A DNA stretch of 64,000 bases from Pseudomonas asuensis (GCF_014646755.1 NZ_BMNW01000004.1:124001-188000), one strand, 5' to 3'; shown: positions 37,638-47,791, numbered from the stretch's first letter. Notes: generated from the sequence alone by a model not told the origin. Made by a program: numbers and translations.

Positions 37638-38423
37638 TTAGAACGCAGGAACAACGCCGCCCTGATATTTTTCCTGAATGAATTTCTTCACCTCAGGCGT
37701 GTTCAGGGCCTTGGCCAGCTTTTGAATGGCTGGGTCGTTAGCCTTTTCCGCACGGGTGTACAGGTAATTGGCATAGGGCGACTCGGCGCTCTCAATAAAC
37801 AAGGCATCCTTGGTCGGTACCAGCTTGGCCTGAAGTGCATAGTTGGCGTTGATCAGCGCCAGATCTACCTGGTTCAGTACGCGAGGTAGCGTTGCAGCCT
37901 CAAGCTCCTTGAATTTCAAGTGCTTGGGGTTATCCACGATATCGCGCTGAGTAGCGGAGATGTTGTCCGGGTCCTTCAGTGTGATCAGACCTTGCTTGGC
38001 AATCAATAAAAGGGCACGGCCGGAGTTGGTCGGATCGTTAGGGATGGCGATGGTCGCGCCATCCTTCAGCTCGGAGATCGACTTGATCTTCTGGGAGTAC
38101 GCCCCGAACGGCTCAACATGTACGGCTACGACCGGAACTTGGTTGCTGTCCTTGTTGCTCTTTTGATACGTCTCGTAATACGGCTTGCTCTGGAAATAGT
38201 TGGCATCGACCTGCTTCTGGTCGGTCTGACGGTCCGGCTGGATGTAGTCATTGAAGACCTTGATCTCCAGGTCCACACCTTCCTTTGCCAGCTGAGGCTT
38301 GACCAGCTCAAGGATCTCCGCATGGGGAATAGGGCTCGCTGCAACCTTCAGGGTCTCAGCATGAGCCGCCGCCACCAGACCAAAGCCGAGCGCAACGGAA
38401 AGCAGGGTACGTTTCAGGGACAT
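37638..38423 (-). CDS. metQ: MetQ-type methionine-binding protein (first copy)
   Basis: A 261-residue periplasmic binding protein for methionine or a related ligand. The signal peptide ends AAAHA, and the mature protein begins ETLKVAASPIPHAEIL. It differs from its neighbour by, for example, NDYIQPDRQTDQKQVDANYF. It sits 83 bases after metI in the same transcript and is probably the regular partner of MetNI. Confidence 0.93.
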   Translation of the reverse strand: MSLKRTLLSVALGFGLVAAAHAETLKVAASPIPHAEILELVKPQLAKEGVDLEIKVFNDYIQPDRQTDQKQVDANYFQSKPYYETYQKSNKDSNQVPVVAVHVEPFGAYSQKIKSISELKDGATIAIPNDPTNSGRALLLIAKQGLITLKDPDNISATQRDIVDNPKHLKFKELEAATLPRVLNQVDLALINANYALQAKLVPTKDALFIESAESPYANYLYTRAEKANDPAIQKLAKALNTPEVKKFIQEKYQGGVVPAF

Positions 38424-38506
38424 AGCGGATTCCTTTCGAAAATAAGAGGGAACAGCGTGTAATGCTAGTGTTTTCCGCCGGACCTTGAGGCCCGGCGGGC
38501 AGCCTG

Positions 38507-39181
38507 TTAGCGGCGGCTGAACTTTACAACCAGGCGATCACCAACCATCTGCAGTACCTGTACCAGGATCAGCAGAAGTACGACAGTAACCACCATGACG
38601 TTAGTCTGGAAGCGCTGGTAACCAAAGCGGATTGCCAGATCACCCAGACCGCCCCCGCCGATTACACCGGCCATGGCGGTATAGGACACCAGCGCAATCG
38701 CCGTAACGGTCGCGGCGGCAATCAGGCCAGGCAGGGCCTCAGGCAGCAGGGTACGTGTCACGATCTGCCACAGGCTTGCGCCCATGGCCTGAGTCGCTTC
38801 GATGATGCCGCGATCCACTTCTCGCAGGGCGGTCTCTACCAGACGCGCGAGGAAGGGAGCCGCGCCCACCACGAGCGGCGGAATCGCACCCTCAACGCCA
38901 AGCGAAGTACCAATCAGCCAGACGGTGACCGGAATCATCAGGATCAGGAGAATGATGAAGGGAATCGACCGCAACACGTTTACCAGAAACGAAAGCAGGC
39001 CATACACGATGGGTTGCTCCAGCAGTTGACGCTTGCCGGTCAGAAACAGCAGCACGCCCAGCGGCAGGCCGAGCAATACGGTAAAGAACATCGACCAACC
39101 CAGCATTTGCAGGGTGTCGAGGGTGGCTTGCCAGATTTCAGGCCAGTCGATATCAGCAAAAAAGGCGAGAAAAGCGTCCAT
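38507..39181 (-). CDS. metI: D/L-methionine ABC transporter permease
   Basis: A 224-residue inner-membrane permease with five hydrophobic segments. The EAA-like loop coupling to MetN is EATQAMGASLWQIVTRTLLP, and GVIGGGGLGDLAIRFGYQRF is typical of MetI. Its ATG shares one base with the metN stop (TAATG), so translation is coupled. Confidence 0.95.
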   Translation of the reverse strand: MDAFLAFFADIDWPEIWQATLDTLQMLGWSMFFTVLLGLPLGVLLFLTGKRQLLEQPIVYGLLSFLVNVLRSIPFIILLILMIPVTVWLIGTSLGVEGAIPPLVVGAAPFLARLVETALREVDRGIIEATQAMGASLWQIVTRTLLPEALPGLIAAATVTAIALVSYTAMAGVIGGGGLGDLAIRFGYQRFQTNVMVVTVVLLLILVQVLQMVGDRLVVKFSRR

Positions 39182-40188
39182 TAGCGAATGACCTCCACGG
39201 TTACATCAGCGGCGTCGAAACGAGCCAGAGCGGCGTCCAGATCCCCTCCTACGAGGGCAATGGTCAGCTGGCCGTAGGGTTCTTCGCGAATGCGGTCGAT
39301 CCGACCGCCCAGAATGCTGTAATCCACCCCGGTTTCCCGGGCGATCCGTCCTAACAGCGGCGCATAAGTCGCTTCACCACGGAAGGTTAAGCGCAATATC
39401 CGACCCTCCACATGGCTGTAAGACGACATCAGGTCGCCTTCGTCCACGTGCTCGGCTTCGAACACAAAGCGTCGGGTGGTTGCGTGCTTGGGATGCAGGA
39501 AGACATCCGCTACCGTGCCCTGCTCAACGACCGTACCGGCATCAAGTACCGCCACGCGATCACAGACACGTCGAATCACATCCATCTCATGGGTGATGAG
39601 CACAATGGTCAGGCCCAACTCGCGGTTGATTTCCGCCAGCAGTTGCAGGACCTGTCCGGTGGTCTGCGGGTCGAGGGCGCTGGTGGCCTCATCGCACAGC
39701 AGGATTTTCGGTCGTGTAGCCAGCGCCCGGGCAATACCGACCCGCTGCTTTTGGCCGCCTGAGAGTTGCGCAGGGTATTTGCGTGCATGATCGGTCAGGC
39801 CGACCCGTGCCAGCAACTCATCCACACGCACCTTGATTTCGGCGCGGGAATGCCCCCCTGCCAGCTCAAGGGGCATGGCAATATTGGCTGCTACGGTCTT
39901 GGATGACAGCAGATTGAAGTGCTGGAAGATCATGCCAACACGACGGCGGAAGGCGCGCAGACCGGCACTGTCCAGTGCGGTAACGTCTTCACCATCCACC
40001 ATGATACGGCCGCCACTGGGTGCTTCCAGCCGGTTGATCAGGCGCAGCATGGTGCTCTTGCCAGCACCGGAATGGCCGATGAGGCCGAAGACTTCGCCCG
40101 CCTCGACGCGCAGACTGGTCGACTGGAGCGCCGGCACCTGACGGCCTGAAACGAGGTAGGTCTTTTGAACGTTCTGAAATTCGATCAC
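39181..40188 (-). CDS. metN: Methionine ABC transporter ATP-binding protein
   Basis: A 335-residue ABC ATPase. Walker A is GHSGAGKST, the signature [15 protein letters not shown] and Walker [14 protein letters not shown]. The C-terminal NIL domain (about 260-335, [18 protein letters not shown]) binds methionine and trans-inhibits transport in MetN proteins. It is the first gene of metN-metI-metQ-metQ. Confidence 0.95.
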   Translation of the reverse strand: MIEFQNVQKTYLVSGRQVPALQSTSLRVEAGEVFGLIGHSGAGKSTMLRLINRLEAPSGGRIMVDGEDVTALDSAGLRAFRRRVGMIFQHFNLLSSKTVAANIAMPLELAGGHSRAEIKVRVDELLARVGLTDHARKYPAQLSGGQKQRVGIARALATRPKILLCDEATSALDPQTTGQVLQLLAEINRELGLTIVLITHEMDVIRRVCDRVAVLDAGTVVEQGTVADVFLHPKHATTRRFVFEAEHVDEGDLMSSYSHVEGRILRLTFRGEATYAPLLGRIARETGVDYSILGGRIDRIREEPYGQLTIALVGGDLDAALARFDAADVTVEVIR

Positions 40189-40701
40189 TTAACGTGAAAC
40201 CTTGTGGGTATTGCTGTAGGCGTGGTCAGCCCTGATAAGCGGCTGTGCCTCCTGATTTATCGATATGACGCTGGCAAAGCGCCCACATAAACGCACAGTT
40301 TACCGCGGCTGTTTATATCTTCTTAATATTTGTTTTCTAAATGCAGCGACAAAAATGGCATATGGACATGGCAGCGGACTATAACGTACCCCTGCTGTAA
40401 ACACCTTACCCTGTGTCGATTCACTACTAGTCAGACGTCATGTTCAGCGAAAACGCTCCCTGAATAGATAACACTCTGTACCGAGCCAGAGCCATCACGC
40501 TGTTTCCAGGCATCCTGGAAACGAAAAGCATTCCTCCGAGGGGCTGAACATATGCCCTCAACAAACGACTAATTCCCTATAGCCCCGACTGCCACCCTGC
40601 CGCTCCAGCAGTTGCCAAGGCCTGCATGGCATTTGAATATGAAACTTTTGTTACAGCCTGGCCAGGCAGCCGGGATGCAGTTGCGCCGGGAGGGCGCCTG
40701 A
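40189..40701. other. Divergent intergenic region, 513 bases
   Basis: No gene seen. It carries the met operon promoter leftwards and that of the Na/Pi cotransporter rightwards. A perfect 9-bp inverted repeat GTTTCCAGG-CAT-CCTGGAAAC is at 40502-40522. The stretch 40300-40360 is AT-rich. I saw no SAM riboswitch fold. Confidence 0.45.
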
Positions 40702-42371
40702 ATGCTGACATTACTGAATCTTCTTTCTGCCGTGGCCTTGCTCGTATGGGGAACCCACATTGTCCGGACCGGCATCATGCGGGTTTATGGGGCAAACCTG
40801 CGCCGTGTACTCAGCCGTAGCGTACGTCATACTCCTCTGGCATTTGCCGCTGGCATTGGTGTGACAGCACTCGTACAAAGCAGCAATGCCACGGCGCTCC
40901 TGGCAACGTCCTTCGTGGGTCAGGGGCTTATGACCCTCAGGCCTGCCCTTGCAATCATGTTGGGCGCCGATGTCGGTACGGCGCTAATGGCTCGAGTGCT
41001 GACGTTCGACCTGTCGTGGCTTTCGCCCTTACTGATCCTGGTAGGCGTTATCCTGTTTATTGGCCACAAGCAGTCACGCCCAGGACAACTGGGCCGAGTG
41101 GCAATCGGGCTGGGACTGATCATTCTGGCGCTGGAACTGATCGTAGCCGCTGCAACACCGATGACCCAAGCTGCGGGCGTCAAGGTCCTGTTCTCCTCCC
41201 TGACCGGGGACGAAATGCTCGATGCCCTGACCGGCGCCCTGTTCGCCATGATTTCCTACTCAAGCCTTGCGGCTGTCCTGCTGACGGCAACGCTGGCCGG
41301 CTCCGGCGTCATTTCGCTGAAAGTGGCGCTCTGTCTGGTCGTAGGTGCCAACCTGGGCAGTGGTCTTCTGGCTATGCTGAGTGCGTCCCGCCAGACGCCG
41401 GCAGGGCGTCGGGTAGCGCTGGGCAGCCTGCTATTCAAACTGGCTGGCTGCGCCCTGGTATTGCCCTGGATCGATACAGTGGCTGACTGGATGGACAACT
41501 GGGAGCTGGCCGCGGCAGAGCTGGTGATTGGTTTTCATGTGCTCTATAACCTGGTTCGCTGCGTGATATTCCTGCCCCTGACGCGTCCAATGGCGCGCTT
41601 CTGTACGCTCGTTCTGCCAGACCGGCCGCAGGCAGAAACCACCATGAATCCGCGACACCTGGATACCTCAGTACTGGACACGCCTGCCCTGGCGCTGGCC
41701 AATGCCGTCCGTGAGGCACTGCGCATGGGCGATGTAGTTGAGCGCATGCTCACAGAACTGATGGCGCTTATAAGCGGTGGCACCAAGGCTCAGGGGCGTG
41801 AAGTCCGCCGCCTGGATGACGATGTCGATGCGCTTTATACCGCCATCAAGCTCTATCTGGCCCGGATTCCACGGGAGGATCTGGGCGAACGGGACAGCCG
41901 TCGCTGGGCACAGATCATTGAGCTGGCCATCAACCTTGAGCAGGCCGGGATATTATCGAGCGCATGGCAAGCGACCTGGAAAACAAGAAGATTTCGGCCA
42001 ACCGCTCGTTTTCCGAACCGGGGCTGGAAGAGCTTGAAGCCCTGCATGGCCACTTGATCACTAATCTCAAACTGTGCCTGTCGGTCTTCCTGTCTGGCGA
42101 TGCTGACTCGGCCCGCCGCCTGCGGCGCGCCAAACAGCGTTTTCGTGTGCTGGAGCGCCGCTATGCCCATGCCCACGTGGAACGGCTGCATCATCAGGTC
42201 GTACAAAGCATTGAAACCAGTTCGCTGCACCTTGGCCTGCTGTCAGACATGAAGCGTCTCAACTCGCTGTTTTGCAGCATTGCCTATGGTGTCCTGGAGC
42301 AGGCGGAACCCGGATATGAGACCGAGCACGCAGCTTCAATGGAAACCCCACCCGACCTTCACGAGTCGTAG
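40702..42371 (+). pseudogene. Na/Pi cotransporter family protein, frameshifted
   Basis: Two overlapping frames together make one Na/Pi (NptA/PhoU-tail) cotransporter. Frame 1 (40702-42057) gives the membrane half with paired QSSN-type repeats (VTALVQSSNATALLAT and ISYSSLAAVLLT) and the start of the PhoU-like tail. Frame 3 from 41964 continues it (MASDLENKKISANRSF ... SSLHLGLLSDMKRLNSLFC). Family proteins read EQAGDIIER here. Adding one base in GGG at 41947-41949 restores it, so one G appears to be lost. The intact product would be about 556 residues. The break could be real decay, a sequencing error or phase variation; the run is short for the last. Confidence 0.85.
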
Positions 42372-42511
42372 CCTTCGAAAGCCACACCATTGTGCGAGAT
42401 AGCGCTACTCTACTCACCGAATCCAGCAGGTCATGTGCTACTGGATCCGGTTGACGCGGCCAGACCGATCAGGCCCAGCGCTCACTGATAATAACGACCA
42501 AGGAATTATTG

Positions 42512-43417
42512 ATGACCCAAGCCGCCCCCCTTGTTGAACAGATCCAGAAGGGTGAACTGCCCTGCTGGCGTATCCGTATCGGCCGTGCCGAAGCCGTTGT
42601 CGCCTGCCAGGGCGCCCATATTCTCAGCTTTGGCCTTGATGGCGAGCAACCGATCATCTGGGATAATCCCGATGCCGAGTTCATCCATGGCCAACCCATT
42701 CGTGGCGGCGTGCCGGTCTGCTGGCCCTGGTTCGGCGACATCAAGCGCAACCCGCCAGCTGTTCAGCACATGCTGACCGAAGTGGATGGCGCTCCGCAGC
42801 ATGGCCTTGTTCGCCAAGCCGGCTGGGCCACCGGTGACATGGATGTAGATGTAGACCGTGTCCGCCTGGACTTTCACTACCAGACCTCTGCCGCCCATAT
42901 GCCCGGCTGGCCCCATGCCGCGGACGTGACCCTGTCGGTTGAAGTCAGCGATCGCCTCACCATGACGCTGACCACTCGCAATATTGGCGACCAGACGCTA
43001 ACCCTGACCCAGGCCCTGCATACCTATTTTGCTGTAAGCGATTCCCGCCAGGTAGGGATCGAAGGCTTTACCCATGCCGACTATTACGATTGCCTCGATA
43101 ACTGGGAGCGCAAGCGTCAGAACGGTGAGCCGGTCATCGACCAGGAAGTGGATCGCGTCTATCAGGGCCTGCCCTCCCGCCTGGGGATTCGTGACCCCCA
43201 ATGGAATCGCCGAATCTTCATCGAGACCAAGAACACCTCGTCCGCGGTGCTATGGAACCCCTGGATTGAAAAATCCAAGCGCCTGACGCCGTTCGCCGAT
43301 GATGCCTGGCAGCGCATGCTCTGCATCGAGACGGCTCGGGTCATGGATGATGTGATGGTACTGGCACCCGGCGAGACCGGTCAGATCAGCGCCACACTCT
43401 GGAGCGAACCGCTCTAA
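42512..43417 (+). CDS. yeaD: D-hexose-6-phosphate mutarotase
   Basis: A 301-residue YeaD-type aldose-1-epimerase fold enzyme that interconverts anomers of hexose-6-phosphates. Family blocks are PIIWDNPDAEFIHGQPIRGG and VPVCWPWFGD near the N-terminus, PQHGLVRQAGW (candidate catalytic His) and ETKNTSSAVLWNPW later. ATG at 42512 follows CAAGGA; the TTG just before it is less likely. It is monocistronic. Confidence 0.92.
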   Translation: MTQAAPLVEQIQKGELPCWRIRIGRAEAVVACQGAHILSFGLDGEQPIIWDNPDAEFIHGQPIRGGVPVCWPWFGDIKRNPPAVQHMLTEVDGAPQHGLVRQAGWATGDMDVDVDRVRLDFHYQTSAAHMPGWPHAADVTLSVEVSDRLTMTLTTRNIGDQTLTLTQALHTYFAVSDSRQVGIEGFTHADYYDCLDNWERKRQNGEPVIDQEVDRVYQGLPSRLGIRDPQWNRRIFIETKNTSSAVLWNPWIEKSKRLTPFADDAWQRMLCIETARVMDDVMVLAPGETGQISATLWSEPL

Positions 43418-44502
43418 TCGTTCTGCCGTACCTGCCGTGCCGCCAGTGCCTCCAATCGGGCCTGGCGGTCAGCAGCGGGCAGTGCTGCCAGTGCACGGAC
43501 ACGTGCGTAAAAGGCTGGCCAGTTACCGGGATGTTCGGCATAAAGGGCAGCAAAGGCCGGCACCCAATGCTCATACAGGCCGAACGGCAATAGTTTTGCG
43601 TTATTTAGCGGGCCCGCCATCCAGGCATCAAAGCGTCGGTCGCCTCGCCACTGCGTATCCCTCAGCTGTGCATAGTCACGCCGCATCGTCTCGAATACCT
43701 TGCTCTTTGCCTGTTGCATCGCCTCGGCTGCCAGCGGCTGCGCATAAAGTGACTCAAGCTGTTTACGCGTATCCAGTATCAGCCCTACGAACTGCCGGTA
43801 CTGTTGTTCGCGGAGCGGATCAGGCGGCGGTAACCCTTGAACCGCACGCCACTGGCGAAGCCCTTCCTGCTGGACAAAGTTGGCGTAGGACTCATTGAAG
43901 GTCGTATCGTCCTGCACATAGAGGTTCTGATGGGCCAGCTCGTGGAAGATCGTTGCAACCAATTGATCGTCATCCCAGCGCAGCATACTGCTGAGCAGCG
44001 GATCATCGAACCACCCCAGCGTTGAATAAGCCGGCACACCGGCTACATAAGTATCCCACCCCTTGGCCTTTAGCGGCTCTGCCGCCTGTTGCGCCGCCTG
44101 CTCCTGGTAGTAACCGCGATAGGCCACGCAACCAGCAATAGGAAAGCAATGGGTCAACGGCGAGAGCGAGAACGCTGGTGCTGCAAATACATTCCACACG
44201 GCATAGGGCCGGTCCAGCTGAACGAACAAGCGATAGCTGCGGTTATCCGGCAATCCTAATTGCTGACTTGCGAACTCACGTGCGCGCAGGGCCAGCTCTA
44301 GACGGCGCTTCAATACCGGATCGGTAGACGGGTTCTGGATGACCTGGGTGATGGGCGTGCGTTGCCATAACAGGGCCGCCTGCCCCTTCGCCATCTGCCC
44401 GTAATATCCGACAGATGAACAGCCGCACAGCCAAAGGGTTGTGATAAATGGAATCCATCTCAAGCTTTTAAAGTCGACTTGATCTAACCAGAGACGGGAC
44501 AT
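43414..44502 (-). CDS. Putative zinc aminopeptidase, lipoprotein
   Basis: A 362-residue membrane-anchored zinc peptidase of the Pfam 'putative aminopeptidase' family. The lipobox LCGC puts the lipid cysteine at residue 28. The gluzincin motif HELAHQ is at 187-192, with the downstream ligand Glu204 in NESYA. The N-terminus starts with a polar stretch, so a later start is possible. It converges with the mutarotase gene, the coding ends overlapping by four bases. Confidence 0.85.
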   Translation of the reverse strand: MSRLWLDQVDFKSLRWIPFITTLWLCGCSSVGYYGQMAKGQAALLWQRTPITQVIQNPSTDPVLKRRLELALRAREFASQQLGLPDNRSYRLFVQLDRPYAVWNVFAAPAFSLSPLTHCFPIAGCVAYRGYYQEQAAQQAAEPLKAKGWDTYVAGVPAYSTLGWFDDPLLSSMLRWDDDQLVATIFHELAHQNLYVQDDTTFNESYANFVQQEGLRQWRAVQGLPPPDPLREQQYRQFVGLILDTRKQLESLYAQPLAAEAMQQAKSKVFETMRRDYAQLRDTQWRGDRRFDAWMAGPLNNAKLLPFGLYEHWVPAFAALYAEHPGNWPAFYARVRALAALPAADRQARLEALAARQVRQND

Positions 44503-44632
44503 GGTAAATAACCTGAAGCGCCGGTGTGAGGTGGCGACACTCTAGTACGAGTCTCTACTCCGTGAAAACCGGCACCCAGGAAGGAAGCCGAGAATCCTGC
44601 CCCGTTGCATTATCACTGTCTGGAGCTCATTC

Positions 44633-45052
44633 ATGCGTCGTATTCTCCTATTGTGCCCTGCCTTGGCACTGACTGCCTGTTCCCTGATCCCCCTGCCCAA
44701 GCCGGACCCTTCTCAAGCCTGGATCGATCTCAAGACCGAAAAGCCCGACCTGCTGCAAGCCCAGCAGGCTGATCGCCAAGACCTCAAGGACGACCGTTAT
44801 TTCCAGGTCCAGCCCGGCAGCCACGAGCTTCAGGTGCGTTATCAGTTCCAGGTAGATCCGTCCAATATCGGCCCCAGCGCTACGCCGCTTGTCCGCACGT
44901 GTCTCCTCAATGTGCATTACAAGGATTTCTCTGCCGGTGAGCGTTATCGGCTGCAAGCTGAGCAGGCCGGATTCCGGGCCTGGGCCAAGCTGTACGATGC
45001 CAGTCAGCAGGAAGTTGCAAGAGGTGGAGAAAGCCGCTGCGGCGATGTCTAA
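44633..45052 (+). CDS. PA0061/PA0062-family lipoprotein
   Basis: A 139-residue lipoprotein with signal RRILLLCPALALTAC. The mature part has the PDPSQAWIDLKTE motif and the core RYFQVQPGSHELQVRYQFQV seen in the neighbouring paralogue. The function is unknown. The next gene is a paralogue 33 bases later, so a tandem duplication is evident. Confidence 0.85.
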   Translation: MRRILLLCPALALTACSLIPLPKPDPSQAWIDLKTEKPDLLQAQQADRQDLKDDRYFQVQPGSHELQVRYQFQVDPSNIGPSATPLVRTCLLNVHYKDFSAGERYRLQAEQAGFRAWAKLYDASQQEVARGGESRCGDV

Positions 45053-45085
45053 TCGATATCTTCAGACTCGCTCGGGCTAAAAGCC

Positions 45086-45523
45086 ATGAAAAAGCACCTG
45101 TTGTTCATCTCCGTACTGCTGGCTGGCTGCGCCAGCCCTCTTCCGCCCAAGAACCCAGACATGGCCTGGGTGGATCTGCATATGCAGATGGCCTCGGTAG
45201 GCAACGTCCTCATGGCAGATCGTCTGGATGGCAAACGGCTTAATGACGGGCGTTATTTCCAGGTCTCGCCCGGCGCGCATGAGCTACAGGTTCGCTACCA
45301 GTTCGAGCTGGGCGGCATGGTTCCGGGCGGCGGTATGATGGGCTTTGGCTACGAGCCTGTAGAGATCAATTGCTACATGATCGTCCAGTACGATGACTTC
45401 AAGGCAGGCGAGCGCTATCGCATCGAAGCATCAGCCTACATGGACCAGCCCCGGCTCGAGCTGCACGATAGCCAGAGGCTGTCGGTTGGAACGGTTCGTC
45501 AGCGTCAGTGCATCCCGCTCTAA
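45086..45523 (+). CDS. PA0061/PA0062-family lipoprotein (tandem paralogue)
   Basis: A 145-residue lipoprotein with lipobox LLAGC and a matching core GRYFQVSPGAHELQVRYQFE. It diverges in the Gly/Met-rich loop MVPGGGMMGFGYEP. It converges with the DUF1161 gene, with four bases shared at the ends. Confidence 0.85.
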   Translation: MKKHLLFISVLLAGCASPLPPKNPDMAWVDLHMQMASVGNVLMADRLDGKRLNDGRYFQVSPGAHELQVRYQFELGGMVPGGGMMGFGYEPVEINCYMIVQYDDFKAGERYRIEASAYMDQPRLELHDSQRLSVGTVRQRQCIPL

Positions 45524-45753
45524 CCATCATTACGCTGGTAAATGATCTTCTTGGTGCCGTTTTCACAGCTACCCACCACCATGTTGGGATCGGTGACGTC
45601 TGCGTTCGGTACGATTTCCAGCGTATATGAGCTGACTCCAGCGGCCTGAATCTTTACTTCGATTTCAGACTTGAGCTGATCGCACGGTAACGGGGCTGCC
45701 CAGAGCGGGGCTGCAAACAGACTGGCTGCAACGAACAATCCAAACGTTTTCAT
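45520..45753 (-). CDS. DUF1161 small exported protein
   Basis: A 77-residue exported protein. The signal peptide (FGLFVAASLFAAPLWA) is followed by a compact domain with two cysteines (PLPCDQL and GSCENG), likely one disulfide, as in DUF1161. No function is known. ATG at 45753 begins the signal peptide. Confidence 0.85.
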   Translation of the reverse strand: MKTFGLFVAASLFAAPLWAAPLPCDQLKSEIEVKIQAAGVSSYTLEIVPNADVTDPNMVVGSCENGTKKIIYQRNDG

Positions 45754-45909
45754 GGGTTTCACTCCTTGAGCGGGCAATGCCCTTCTTGATTTTGACTAGG
45801 GCAGTCACCTTGAGTTTCTAGTACCCCATCACGGAAAGGCAATCTGGCGGGAACCAGCCTACCGAGGGCTCTTCCAATAAGGTGCAAATTTTCCCTTAAA
45901 GGTAGCCCA

Positions 45910-46557
45910 ATGCTGGATTGGTTACGCGAGTACCGTGACGTCCTGACCCTGCTCATTTCCGGTTGTACATTGCTGGTATGGATCTTTTATGCCCAGCTAC
46001 TCCTGAGCGGTTTCAAGCGCCAGCGTCAGCCACGGCTCATCATTAACCGCGGCGCAGGCAAGGGGGTTGGTGCTCTATGTCTGCTCTCCAACATGAGCGC
46101 CGAACCTATTTTCATCAATCAGCTGATTGTTCACTTGCATACCTCGCGCGGAACCATCAAGGCAGATGTAACCGACGTACGCGAAAGCAGTGAGGATGAT
46201 TTTGACCAGGACGTAGAACTCTACAAGGCTACCCGCCAAGGACCATTGAAGACGGGCGACTTTACCCATATCGGCACGTTTCAAAAGCTGATTTCCCGTG
46301 TAGCCGTTGCCCATGGGTTGGAACTTAAAGGAATGCATCCACCGGAAGGCTGGGTTTTTGAGTGTTTAGAAATCCACGTCATTGCGTTTTATGGCTCTGA
46401 CAAGCATCCCATTGGCGTACGCCGCCGCTTCCGGCTTGGGCAGTACAAGGACCATTACTGCTCGCTGATCGCTGAAAGCCGTCAGACAGAGCAGTTCACC
46501 AGCCGCCGCCAGCGCCGCATTGTCCGCAAGCACTGGATGACAGAGTTCGAAAACTGA
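45910..46557 (+). CDS. Hypothetical membrane-anchored protein
   Basis: A 215-residue protein with one N-terminal membrane helix (about 12-33), followed by a cytoplasmic or periplasmic beta-rich domain and a basic tail (RRQRRIVRKHW). I do not recognise the family. ATG at 45910 lies behind AAAGGTAG. It converges with the SpmAB gene, four bases apart. Confidence 0.72.
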   Translation: MLDWLREYRDVLTLLISGCTLLVWIFYAQLLLSGFKRQRQPRLIINRGAGKGVGALCLLSNMSAEPIFINQLIVHLHTSRGTIKADVTDVRESSEDDFDQDVELYKATRQGPLKTGDFTHIGTFQKLISRVAVAHGLELKGMHPPEGWVFECLEIHVIAFYGSDKHPIGVRRRFRLGQYKDHYCSLIAESRQTEQFTSRRQRRIVRKHWMTEFEN

Positions 46558-46561
46558 TGCC

Positions 46562-47791
46562 CTAACCGAAGAACCAGTAACAGACCAGAATGGAGGCTAT
46601 TACACCCGCGCCATCAGCCAGCAGGGCACATCCAACAGCATGGCGGGCCCGCTGGATACCCACCGAACCAAAGTAGACAGCCAGCACATAGAAGGTCGTC
46701 TCGGTACTGCCCTGCACGGTGGCCGCAATCAGCGCCGGGAAACTGTCCACGCCCTTGGCCTGCATCGTCTCGATCAACATGGCACGGGCAGCGCTGCCCG
46801 AAAATGGCTTGACCAGTGCCGTAGGCAGCGCATCGACAAACCGGGTATCCCAGCCTAGCCACGCTATCGCGTGGCGAACACCGTCAAGAATGATTTCCAG
46901 TGCGCCTGATGCCCGTAACACGCCCACCGCACACAACATGGCAACCAGATAGGGCAACAGGTTCTTGGCGACCTCGAACCCTTCTTTTGCACCCTCGACA
47001 AAGGTTTCGTAAACAGGCACCCGCTTGAACGCGCCAAAGATCAGGAACATCAGGATCAGGCCGAACAGCACCAGATTACCCAATAGCGAGGACAACGCTG
47101 CCAGAGCGGTTGCCGACAAGGTAACCAGAATGCTCATAAAGCCGCCCAGAAGCAGCGCACCGCCCCCAAGCCAGGCCAGAACCACGGGGTCCCAGAGCTT
47201 GAGCCGCTGCATGAACGAAACGGATAGCAGGCCAATCAGTGAAGAAACACTGGTGGCGAGCAGAATAGGCAAGAACACCAGGGTCGGGTCGGGAGCGCCT
47301 TGTTGCGCGCGGTACATGAAGATGGTGACGGGAAGCAATGTCAGGGAGGATGCATTCAGCACCAGAAACAGGATTTGCGCATTACTGGCCGTCTCGGGCC
47401 TGGGGTTAAGCTCCTGCAGAGCGCGCATGGCCTTGAGACCAATTGGCGTAGCTGCATTATCGAGCCCCAATCCATTGGCAGCAAAGTTGAGGGTAATCAG
47501 CCCCAGCGCCGGATGGCCCGCCGGGACTTCTGGCATCAGGCGGCGAAACAACGGCCCCAAAATATAGGCCAGCTTTTCAACCAGACCGGCTTTTTCAGCA
47601 ATACGCAGGATACCCAGCCAGAGCGTCAGCGTGCCAAATAGCAGGATCATTACCTCAACTGACAGCTTGGCCATGGCAAACAGGCTTTCGACCATGGCCG
47701 CAAATACACCCGCGTCGTCTCCAATCAACCATCGTCCCAGCGCACTAATCGCTGCCACGATAAAAAAGCCCAGCCATAAACCGTTCAGCAT
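46562..47791 (-). CDS. SpmA-SpmB fusion (nucleoside recognition domain) membrane protein
   Basis: A 409-residue membrane protein made of two Gate/nucleoside-recognition units. The N-terminal half resembles SpmA (NFAANGLGLDNAATPIGLKA) and the C-terminal half SpmB (PFSGSAARAMLIE and VQGSTETTFYVLAVYFGS). These are separate spore maturation proteins in Bacillus and a single fused protein in many proteobacteria. The transported ligand is unknown. ATG follows GGGGAGATG. Confidence 0.87.
   Translation of the reverse strand: MLNGLWLGFFIVAAISALGRWLIGDDAGVFAAMVESLFAMAKLSVEVMILLFGTLTLWLGILRIAEKAGLVEKLAYILGPLFRRLMPEVPAGHPALGLITLNFAANGLGLDNAATPIGLKAMRALQELNPRPETASNAQILFLVLNASSLTLLPVTIFMYRAQQGAPDPTLVFLPILLATSVSSLIGLLSVSFMQRLKLWDPVVLAWLGGGALLLGGFMSILVTLSATALAALSSLLGNLVLFGLILMFLIFGAFKRVPVYETFVEGAKEGFEVAKNLLPYLVAMLCAVGVLRASGALEIILDGVRHAIAWLGWDTRFVDALPTALVKPFSGSAARAMLIETMQAKGVDSFPALIAATVQGSTETTFYVLAVYFGSVGIQRARHAVGCALLADGAGVIASILVCYWFFG

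Noticed and set aside
41930-41970. Programmed ribosomal frameshift in the Na/Pi gene
   Set aside because: No slippery heptamer or downstream structure was seen; a single lost base in GGG is simpler.
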